NCBI GenBank assembly: GCA_030043335.1
Contig: JASHXX010000111.1
Location: forward strand, 1-8,708
DNA length: 8,708 bases
Direction: 5' to 3'
DNA from: Xanthobacteraceae bacterium
Lineage (GTDB): Bacteria > Pseudomonadota > Alphaproteobacteria > Rhizobiales > Xanthobacteraceae
The translations under genes were made by a program, and so were the position numbers. Shown piece after piece: positions 1 through 7,445 of this stretch (positions within the stretch are counted from its first letter, which is position 1; every line of letters starts with the position of its first letter). The notes beneath the pieces are model-generated. The model was not told where the DNA came from. It searched no databases and worked only from the letters and a program-made list of their open reading frames with translations.

Positions 1-2526
<2,526 letters not shown>

Positions 2527-2580
2527 TGTCGGGCTGGGCTTGGCTCAGGAAACCGGCGCGAATCTGTCGCGATTTTCATA

Positions 2581-2614
2581 GCCGATTGGGCGGCGCAACG
2601 CCACCCTATTCGGC
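2581..2614 (-). promoter_or_regulatory. Imperfect hairpin in the gyrA 5' leader
   Basis: Positions 2581-2595 can pair with 2599-2614 around a three-base loop (CAA, 2596-2598). The helix has about 13 pairs, interrupted by one C-A mismatch, one T-T mismatch and a single-base bulge. It lies 54 bp upstream of the gyrA ATG and, if the candidate promoter at 2619-2648 is real, at the extreme 5' end of the gyrA transcript. No T-run follows on either strand, so an intrinsic terminator is unlikely. A role in transcript stability or translation, or a protein-binding inverted repeat, is inference. The pairing itself is read directly. Confidence 0.4.
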
Positions 2615-2618
2615 TTCC

Positions 2619-2648
2619 TTTATCTGGTGTTTTCCCCTGAAATTTCAA
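2619..2648 (-). promoter_or_regulatory. Candidate sigma-70-type promoter for gyrA
   Basis: On the minus strand TTGAAA (2643-2648) is followed after 18 bp by GATAAA (2619-2624), a fair match to TTGACA/TATAAT. The -35 element overlaps a perfect 10-bp palindrome, TGAAATTTCA (2638-2647), which might be an operator or may simply be chance in an AT-rich patch. The leader to the gyrA ATG would be about 85 nt. The spacing and position suit gyrA, but each hexamer is imperfect and no other evidence supports it. Confidence 0.3.
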
Positions 2649-2775
2649 TGCCCTATGCCAATCACCGCGAACCGACTCGCAAGGCCCCGGCAGGGTCTCT
2701 CGGCATCCACGCCGGAAGCCCTTTCTACGGGCCATAAACCGCGCGGCCCCGCGAGTGCGATGAGGCTCGTGCGCG

Positions 2776-4161
2776 TTACGCGGCGATGGCTTCGAGCCGG
2801 CGCTTGGTGACCGGCGGACCAAAGAAGCCGATGACGATGAACACTGCGACCATCGCGCCGGCGATGAAGGCGAATACGCCGACGGTGCCGTAGCGGCCGA
2901 GGAAGAAAGCGATCAGGAAGCCGGAGAAGATCGCGGAAAACCGGCTCCACGAGTAGACGAAGCCGACGGCCTGGGCGCGAATGCGGGTCGGGTAGAGCTC
3001 GGCCTGGTAGGCGTGGAACGAGAACGACAGCCAGTTGCCGCACAGCGTGATCAGCAAGCCGCAGGCTATCACGCCTGCCGCCGTGGTCTGCTGCGCGAAC
3101 AGCAGGCCAAAGACGGCAATGCCGACGGCGGCCCAGGCAATCTGCCATTTGCGCTCAAAGCGATCGGCGAAGACGACACCGACGAGCGGACCAACCGGCG
3201 CCGCGATCGCGATGATGAAGGTGTAGGCGAGCGATTTCGTCACTTCGATCCCCTGCGAGACCAGAAGCGCGGCGACCCAGCTGGAAAAGCCGTAATAACC
3301 GATGGTCTGGAACAGGTTGAAGATCACCAGCATGATGGTGCGGCCGCGATAGGCCTGGCTCCACATCTCAGTCCAGGCTCCGGCTTTGCGCTCGGCTTCG
3401 CCGACGACCGGCTGCGGCGCCGGCAGCTCGGCCCCGGTCTCGGCACGGGCGTGTCGCTCAAAGTCCGCGACGATCGCATCGGCCTCGGCGACACGGCCGT
3501 GCTGCGCCAGCCAGCGCGGCGATTCCGGGAGGCTGCGGCGGATCCACCAGATCACCAGCGCGCCGGAGGAGCCGATGATCACCACCCAGCGCCAGCCGTC
3601 GAGGCCGAGGATCGTGCGCGGCACCAATTGCCAGGCGAGGAAAGCCACGACCGGGACGACCGTGTACATGACGCACTGGTTATAGGCGAACGCCGGTCCG
3701 CGCCGCTCCTTGGGCACCAGCTCGGACAGATACGCGTCGATGTTGACCAGCTCGACGCCGAGGCCGACCGAGGCGATGAGCCGCCACAGATCGATCGTCT
3801 CCGGCGTCGTCTGCAGCGCCATCACCAGCGCGCCGATCGAGTACCACAGCAGCGCGAAGGTGAAGATCGAGCGACGGCCGAAGCGGTCAGACAACCAGCT
3901 GAAAGCGAGCGTGCCGATGAACATGCCGGCAAAGCCCGCGGCGACGAAGCTGGCAAACCCATGAAGGTCGAACAGTCCCTGCGTGCTCGGCTTGAACAGC
4001 CCGGCCTTGAACATCCCCAGCGCCACATAGGCCGTGAAGAACAGGTCGTAGAACTCGAACCAGCCGCCGAGCGACAGCAGCGTGATCAGCTTTCGCGTGT
4101 GGCGCGTGGGCGGCAGGCGATCGAGACGCGCCGCGACCGTAACCGCCCCGTCGGCTGGCAT
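2776..4161 (-). CDS. MFS transporter, metabolite:H+ symporter / sugar-porter-like
   Basis: A 461-residue inner-membrane carrier of the major facilitator superfamily, with the hydrophobic pattern of a 12-helix protein. TM1 contains GGWFEFYD (residues 32-39), like the acidic first-helix motif of metabolite:H+ symporters. The signature loop between TM2 and TM3 is DRFGRR (92-97). PESPRWL (212-218), before the central cytoplasmic loop, is typical of the sugar porter/SV2-like branch. AELYPTRIRA occurs in the second half, which ends in a short basic cytoplasmic tail. The start was set at the ATG at 4161 because AGGGGA lies just upstream at Shine-Dalgarno distance and because family homology begins there; an upstream in-frame extension of 46 residues (to 4299) looks non-coding and would overlap the start of the divergent gene. 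The substrate cannot be told from sequence; small organic acids, aromatic acids or sugars are all possible. It lies 249 bp upstream of gyrA on the same strand and is divergent from the MarC gene. Confidence 0.9.
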   Translation of the reverse strand: MPADGAVTVAARLDRLPPTRHTRKLITLLSLGGWFEFYDLFFTAYVALGMFKAGLFKPSTQGLFDLHGFASFVAAGFAGMFIGTLAFSWLSDRFGRRSIFTFALLWYSIGALVMALQTTPETIDLWRLIASVGLGVELVNIDAYLSELVPKERRGPAFAYNQCVMYTVVPVVAFLAWQLVPRTILGLDGWRWVVIIGSSGALVIWWIRRSLPESPRWLAQHGRVAEADAIVADFERHARAETGAELPAPQPVVGEAERKAGAWTEMWSQAYRGRTIMLVIFNLFQTIGYYGFSSWVAALLVSQGIEVTKSLAYTFIIAIAAPVGPLVGVVFADRFERKWQIAWAAVGIAVFGLLFAQQTTAAGVIACGLLITLCGNWLSFSFHAYQAELYPTRIRAQAVGFVYSWSRFSAIFSGFLIAFFLGRYGTVGVFAFIAGAMVAVFIVIGFFGPPVTKRRLEAIAA

Positions 4162-4225
4162 GTGGTCCCCTACCCTCGCCGTCCGGTTTGCGCCGGTGGC
4201 CTGGCTGCTTTGTCGAACCTTTTTC

Positions 4226-4235
4226 GTGCGCGCAC
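4226..4235. promoter_or_regulatory. 10-bp palindrome in the divergent MFS/MarC spacer
   Basis: GTGCGCGCAC is a perfect palindrome roughly in the middle of the 110-bp spacer (4162-4271) between the divergently transcribed transporter and MarC genes, where an operator for both would be expected. Palindromes made only of G/C-rich steps are common in such DNA, so this is a weak candidate. No convincing -35/-10 pair was found for either gene. The nearest -10-like element for MarC is CACAAT at 4259-4264, which would give a very short leader. Confidence 0.2.
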
Positions 4236-4271
4236 AAGACGCCGCGACGCGATGCTGGCACAATCCCCGCC

Positions 4272-4898
4272 ATGCTCCTCGATTTTGCCGTTTCGGCACT
4301 GCTGACGCTGTTCGTCGTGGTCGACCCGGTCGGCCTGGTGCCGAGCTTTCTCGCGGTCACCGATGGACTGCCGCTGAAGGCGCGCCGCAGCGTCGCACTG
4401 CGCGCCAGCATTATCGCCGGCGCAATCCTCGTCGGCACCGCGCTCCTCGGCGACTGGCTGTTCCGCACGCTCGGAATTTCGCTGTCGGCATTCCGCATCG
4501 CCGGCGGCCTGCTGTTGTTCTCGATCGCCTCGGAAATGGTGTTCGGCGTGCGGCTGCGGCGCGAGGGCGAGGCTGCCGAGGAGGCGGTCGAAGAGCGGGC
4601 CCGCAACGTTGCCGCCTTCCCCCTGGCGATCCCGCTGATGGCCGGCCCCGGCGCAATCACCGCGACCGTGTTGCTCGCCGGGCGCGCCGACGGCCATCTG
4701 CCGCTCGTCGGGGTCCTCATTGCCGTGGTGATCCTGGTGACGATCGCGTGTTTTGCGGCCTTTATTTTCGCCCGGCGGATCAGCCGGCTCCTCGGCATGA
4801 CCGGCAACATCGTGCTGTCGCGGCTTCTCGGCGTGTTGCTCGCGGCGCTCGCCGTGCAGTTCGTGGTCGACGGCATCCGCGTCATTCTCGCTGGATGA
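4272..4898 (+). CDS. MarC family integral membrane protein
   Basis: A 208-residue membrane protein of the MarC family (UPF0056/PF01914), whose members have about six transmembrane helices and whose biochemical role is unsettled; early links to multiple antibiotic resistance were not borne out. Both family repeats show: VDPVGLVP at residues 17-24 in the first helix pair, and PLAIPLMAGPGAI at 117-129 in the second. FRIAGGLLLF (74-83) is also characteristic. A charged, Glu/Arg-rich loop (about 94-112) separates the halves and is probably cytoplasmic. The length matches the family (about 200-220). The ATG at 4272 was chosen because the conserved N-terminal helix begins immediately; the longer frame from a TTG at 4188 adds an unlikely polar stretch. 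No good Shine-Dalgarno is visible. I recall a MarC gene close to gyrA in some Bradyrhizobiaceae genomes, which would make this neighbourhood ancestral, but I could not check it here. Confidence 0.92.
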   Translation: MLLDFAVSALLTLFVVVDPVGLVPSFLAVTDGLPLKARRSVALRASIIAGAILVGTALLGDWLFRTLGISLSAFRIAGGLLLFSIASEMVFGVRLRREGEAAEEAVEERARNVAAFPLAIPLMAGPGAITATVLLAGRADGHLPLVGVLIAVVILVTIACFAAFIFARRISRLLGMTGNIVLSRLLGVLLAALAVQFVVDGIRVILAG

Positions 4899-4971
4899 CG
4901 CCGAGGTCTCCTGCGTTCATTTCCCGCGGCCGCGGAAGTCCGCCGCGGGCGCCCGTTCGGGGCACCCGACG

Positions 4972-4988
4972 CTAAAGCTTCATTAACC
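4972..4988 (+). promoter_or_regulatory. CtrA-like box upstream of the 68-residue ORF
   Basis: CTAA (4972-4975), seven bases, then TTAACC (4983-4988), followed by AT. The alphaproteobacterial cell-cycle regulator CtrA binds TTAA-N7-TTAAC, and the half-site TTAACCAT is frequent in its targets. One base of the upstream half-site deviates. The box lies 61 bp before the ATG at 5050, a plausible position overlapping a -35 region. A -10 is not obvious (GATGTT at 5001-5006 is poor). The match is visible; binding by CtrA is inference and also depends on the organism having CtrA. Confidence 0.35.
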
Positions 4989-5049
4989 ATAAAACCCGAT
5001 GATGTTGCGGGTGATTTCGCTTTGACCATCACGGCGGGAACGCGACGTC

Positions 5050-5256
5050 ATGAGCATTTCCGGGATTTCGTCGGCTCTGCCCGGGCTATCGACCTATCAG
5101 AGCCTCCAGACGCAGACGCTCGGCCAACTGGGCCAGCACAAGCATGGCAGCCACCATTCCCGTTCGCTGAGCGACATCGATCTGCAGGGATCGAGTCTGG
5201 CTACCGCGCCGAGCGTAACCGGCAAGGTCGGCAGCAAGATCGACATCACCGCGTAG
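5050..5256 (+). CDS. Small hypothetical protein, 68 residues
   Basis: I do not recognise this protein. It begins MSISGISSALPGLSTYQSLQ, continues through a Gln-rich stretch into a His/Ser-rich centre (HKHGSHHSRSLS, residues about 30-41), and ends in VGSKIDITA. There is no signal peptide, membrane segment or catalytic motif. The Ser/Gly/Tyr/Gln-rich start recalls the low-complexity N-termini of small Rhizobiales proteins that sometimes carry EF-hands further on, but no EF-hand is present here. Codon third positions are roughly 80% G/C, as in neighbouring genes, which supports translation. GGCGGGAA lies upstream of the ATG as a weak, slightly distant Shine-Dalgarno. The GNAT gene starts 11 bp after its stop, so the two are probably co-transcribed. 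The CtrA-like box at 4972-4988 is the likeliest control element. Metal binding by the His cluster is possible but speculative. Confidence 0.6.
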   Translation: MSISGISSALPGLSTYQSLQTQTLGQLGQHKHGSHHSRSLSDIDLQGSSLATAPSVTGKVGSKIDITA

Positions 5257-5267
5257 CCGCAACCGCA

Positions 5268-5801
5268 ATGGCCGGCAACGGACCAGCAGCGGTCTCATTT
5301 CAGGTGCGTGAGGCGCGCCCGACGGACATTCCGGCGCTGATGCGGCTCAAGCGCCTGTTGGCCGAAGGCGAAGATTCGCTGCACGCGGTGCGCGCCAACG
5401 AAGCCGATTGGCTGCGCGACGGTTTCGGTCCGGCCGCCGGCTTCACCGCCTTCGTCGCCGAAGCCGACGGCACCGGCGCCATCCTCGGCATGGCCACGTG
5501 CAGCCGGCGCACCATCACCGGCTGGAACGGGCCGGTGATCTTTCTGCAAGATCTGTTCGTCGAGCCGGCCTGCCGCCGCCGCGGCGTTGCCCGCGCGCTC
5601 ACGGCGCGCGTCGCCGCGCTCGCCTGCGATATCGGCAGTCCGATCGTCGAGCTCACGGTGCGCGCCGACAACCCGGCGCAGAATTTTTATCTGCGCGGCG
5701 GCTTCCAGCCGGTCCCGCAATGCCTCACCTTCGTGCTGGCGGGGCCAGCGCTCGCGGCGCTCGCCGATGAGGACCGCAAGACGCTGGCGCTCGCCGGCTG
5801 A
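5268..5801 (+). CDS. GNAT family N-acetyltransferase
   Basis: A 177-residue single-domain acetyltransferase of the GCN5-related family, which transfers an acetyl group from acetyl-CoA to an amine. The N-terminal strand VREARPTDIPALMRLK (13-28) is the usual opening. LQDLFVEPACRRRGVARAL (93-111) is motif A, with R/Q-x-x-G-x-A (RRRGVA, 104-108 region) forming the pyrophosphate-binding loop. VRADNPAQNFYLRGGF (131-146) is motif B, with the Tyr (Y141) that often acts as general acid. The length is normal for a lone GNAT domain. The substrate is unknown. The ATG at 5268 was chosen because homology starts within a few residues; the frame stays open back to 5022 through the preceding small ORF, and GTG at 5303 is an alternative. 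No Shine-Dalgarno is seen, consistent with translation coupled to the upstream ORF that ends 11 bp before. Confidence 0.88.
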   Translation: MAGNGPAAVSFQVREARPTDIPALMRLKRLLAEGEDSLHAVRANEADWLRDGFGPAAGFTAFVAEADGTGAILGMATCSRRTITGWNGPVIFLQDLFVEPACRRRGVARALTARVAALACDIGSPIVELTVRADNPAQNFYLRGGFQPVPQCLTFVLAGPALAALADEDRKTLALAG

Positions 5802-6016
5802 GCGCGCTCGACGTTCAGGCCGTGTACTCCTCAATCGCGTAGGCCAACGTCCGCTTTCAGATGTAAGGCGTAAGCGCCGAATAGCTGACATCGAGCCTCG
5901 GGACGGATATCAATATGCAGCAGCGGCTGGCCAGCGTCGCCAACAGGCGTTCGGCGGTCTTCGGATCGGCTTTATTATGCATCGCTGGGTCAAGGATGGT
6001 TCTGCTAGCTCGGCCC

Positions 6017-6499
6017 ATGATCGCGCGGCTCATATCGGGCGGCGTCTGCGTCGCCTGGACAATGGTGGGCGCGGGCATGGCGGGCGCACAGCCTTGGCAG
6101 CCGCGCGATTTGGAGCCGCCACCGGACCTTCCCGCTGCGACCGGGCTCACGCGCGTGGACCAGGCCGCGATGCGGCTCCTCATCGAGGCGCAGATCGCCG
6201 CGATGCGAGCCGGCGATTGGTCCGGTGCCTTTGCTCTCGCCTCGCCAGATCTGCGGGCACAATACGGCACGCCGACCGCGCTCAAAGACGACGTGACTGC
6301 GCATTACGCTCCGCTCCCCGCTGTCGCCGGCGTCGAGTTCATCGATATCGTGACGTTTCGCGAGTTGCCAACCTATCGGGTGATCCTATCCGATGGCGAT
6401 GGGGCGGCGACGACAATGGCCTACTATCTCGTGCGCCGGCTCGACGACGGCACGTTGCGAATCGCCGGATGCGTGTTGGTGCGAGTGCCAAGCAGCTAA
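6017..6499 (+). CDS. Exported DUF4864-like protein
   Basis: A 160-residue protein with an apparent Sec signal peptide: n-region MIAR, hydrophobic stretch to about residue 22, and a likely signal peptidase I site AGA-Q after A24. A Pro-rich linker (about 26-39) leads to a domain from about residue 45 to the end. Its features, LLIEAQIAAMRAGDW and GAFALASPDLRAQYGTP (70-86), then a beta-rich second half ending RIAGCVLV, fit my memory of DUF4864, a small NTF2-like fold of unknown function. It probably acts in the periplasm. The start is uncertain: the frame is open from ATG at 5915, and ATG at 5996 is also possible, but only the start at 6017 gives a clean signal peptide and none has a strong Shine-Dalgarno. 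The 215 bp between the GNAT gene and this start hold only a tiny GGCG-TAAG-CGCC stem at 5867-5878. The gene is probably transcribed alone. Confidence 0.75.
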   Translation: MIARLISGGVCVAWTMVGAGMAGAQPWQPRDLEPPPDLPAATGLTRVDQAAMRLLIEAQIAAMRAGDWSGAFALASPDLRAQYGTPTALKDDVTAHYAPLPAVAGVEFIDIVTFRELPTYRVILSDGDGAATTMAYYLVRRLDDGTLRIAGCVLVRVPSS

Positions 6500-6631
6500 G
6501 ATTGAGGACGCGGACGCGCGAAGCCGAATCGTCGGCGAAAACTTTCAGCGCCAAGCGTAAATCAGTTCATCGACCTCGATTTAATGCGTACATGCGCTAT
6601 ATCGGGACCGCGGCGCTCCCGTGCTTTGGGG

Positions 6632-6660
6632 TCAAAAGCCTCGGATCAAAAAAGCCTCGG
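6632..6660 (+). repeat. Imperfect tandem duplication upstream of the coiled-coil gene
   Basis: TCAAAAGCCTCGG (6632-6644) is repeated as TCAAAAAAGCCTCGG (6646-6660), differing only by two extra A residues, and a third partial copy (TCAA) starts at 6661. The pair ends 11 bp before the ATG at 6672, so it lies in the leader of that gene. It could be a recent slippage duplication or a tandem binding site; nothing in the sequence decides between these. Confidence 0.6.
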
Positions 6661-6671
6661 TCAATGCAGGC

Positions 6672-7034
6672 ATGAGACGCGAACGGCCGCAGCTTTGGCA
6701 GGTTTGGCTCGCAGAGACGCAGTCCTTGGGTCTTGCGGCAGCACTCCTCGCGACGCTGGTCGCATCCGCAGCCGCGCAAGACATTCGCGGCATGGAAGTG
6801 TGCACGGCCGAGAAGCAGATCGAGCGTCGCACCGCCTGCTTGCAGGCCAATCTCGAGTTTCTTCAGCAAGCGCTGATGAAACTGGACCGCGAAACCCGGG
6901 AAAAAATCGCCGAAGCGGACCGCGATCTAGCCGCCGCCCGCGCCGAGATCGCCGCGCTCAAATCGACCGTCGAGAAGCTGAACGGCGAGTTGGCGCAAGT
7001 GAAAGCCAAAGCCCAGCCTGAGGGCAAAAAGTAG
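6672..7034 (+). CDS. Small exported coiled-coil protein with a cysteine pair
   Basis: A 120-residue protein with a long basic n-region, a hydrophobic core (about 19-34) ending LVASAAAQ, and probable cleavage near residue 35. The mature part starts DIRGMEVCTAEKQIERRTAC and contains two cysteines, C44 and C56, spaced C-x11-C and likely disulfide-bonded in the periplasm. From about residue 57 to 115 it is an uninterrupted charged helix with heptad-like Leu/Ala spacing, predicted as a coiled coil, and it ends in a Lys-rich tail. I recall similar small hypothetical proteins in Bradyrhizobium relatives, but no function is known to me. ATG at 6672 gives the best signal peptide; the frame extends upstream to TTG at 6621, which would include the tandem repeat as coding sequence and is unlikely. 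AGG just before the ATG is a poor Shine-Dalgarno. A role as a periplasmic scaffold or envelope-spacer is only a guess. Confidence 0.72.
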   Translation: MRRERPQLWQVWLAETQSLGLAAALLATLVASAAAQDIRGMEVCTAEKQIERRTACLQANLEFLQQALMKLDRETREKIAEADRDLAAARAEIAALKSTVEKLNGELAQVKAKAQPEGKK

Positions 7035-7041
7035 GCGCGAA

Positions 7042-7070
7042 CGTTTCGCCCCGCTCGGGGCGACGAAACG
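7042..7070. terminator. Hairpin between convergent genes, possible bidirectional terminator
   Basis: CGTTTCGCCCC (7042-7052) pairs with GGGGCG and AAACG (7057-7070) around a GCTC loop, with a three-base bulge on the right arm (7063-7065): 11 pairs in all. It sits 8 bp after the stop of the plus-strand coiled-coil gene and 24 bp beyond the stop of the minus-strand DUF1330 gene. No T-run follows on either strand, so it is not a canonical intrinsic terminator, but such stems between converging genes in GC-rich genomes often stop transcription or protect 3' ends. Confidence 0.45.
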
Positions 7071-7073
7071 AGA

Positions 7074-7091
7074 CTTGGGCGGCTTGGGCGG
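7074..7091 (+). repeat. Perfect 9-bp tandem repeat, two copies
   Basis: CTTGGGCGG occurs at 7074-7082 and again at 7083-7091, directly beside the stop codon of the DUF1330 gene. It is a minimal duplication, probably from replication slippage, with no evident function. Confidence 0.65.
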
Positions 7092-7093
7092 CG

Positions 7094-7387
7094 CTACTCC
7101 AATCCCTCAACGATGCGCACGTCGCGCACGGCGCCATCGCCGAGGGCGTTGAGCGCCTCCTTGTAGGCAGGGCTTTGATAGGCGGCGGTGGCCTTCTCGA
7201 GGCTCGGAAATTCGGTAATCACGATGCGCTCCTTTAGCCCGTCCTCGTAAGCCGCTGCCGCAGTCCCGCGCGCAAGATAGCGGGCGCCGAACAGCGCGGT
7301 CGCGGCCGGCGCCAGCGCGGCATAGGCCGCGAGCTTTCGGGGATCGGAAATCGAGCGATAGGCGGTCACCCAATAGGCTTTCGGCAT
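7094..7387 (-). CDS. DUF1330 domain protein
   Basis: A 97-residue cytosolic protein matching DUF1330 (PF07045), a small dimeric alpha/beta-barrel fold related to the antibiotic-biosynthesis-monooxygenase-like superfamily, with no established reaction. Family marks are the opening KAYWVTAYRSISDPRKLAAY (residues 3-22), GARYLARG near residue 35-42, and ERIVITEFPSLEKATAAYQS with AYKEAL in the second half. The length is normal. The ATG at 7387 is chosen because GGAG lies at proper Shine-Dalgarno distance upstream and the domain begins at once; an extra 13 in-frame residues up to 7426 are unlikely to be translated. It is downstream of, and on the same strand as, the ThDP enzyme gene with a 58-bp gap, so it may be co-transcribed. 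DUF1330 genes are often found near catabolic or solute-processing enzymes, but no specific partner function is shown here. Confidence 0.88.
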   Translation of the reverse strand: MPKAYWVTAYRSISDPRKLAAYAALAPAATALFGARYLARGTAAAAYEDGLKERIVITEFPSLEKATAAYQSPAYKEALNALGDGAVRDVRIVEGLE

Positions 7388-7445
7388 GGCGGGACTCCGA
7401 ACAGGTTTGTCTACGCGGGAGATCAATCTTGCAGCGTTATCGTCC

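Noticed and set aside
4252..4275. RpoN-type (-24/-12) promoter starting TGGCAC before MarC
   Set aside because: The -12 element would have to be TTGC but reads CCGC, and the start codon is too close.
3013..4305. 430-codon plus-strand frame opposite the MFS gene
   Set aside because: Same antisense GC effect; the opposite strand encodes a clear MFS transporter with all family motifs.
4899..4971. GC-rich inverted repeats after MarC as an intrinsic terminator
   Set aside because: Short stems such as GCGCCC/GGGCAC have a mismatch and no T-run follows; such repeats are expected by chance at this GC content.
3887..5032. 381-codon minus-strand frame across MarC and its spacer
   Set aside because: Ser/Arg/Thr/Pro-rich shadow of the MarC gene; it overlaps two genuine genes and shows no domain.
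6598..6603. TATATC as a -10 element for the coiled-coil gene
   Set aside because: No acceptable -35 hexamer lies 16-18 bp upstream, so a promoter call is not supported.
5587..6675. 362-codon plus-strand frame across GNAT and DUF4864 genes
   Set aside because: It runs out of frame through two better-supported genes and is Arg/Ala/Ser-rich without motifs.
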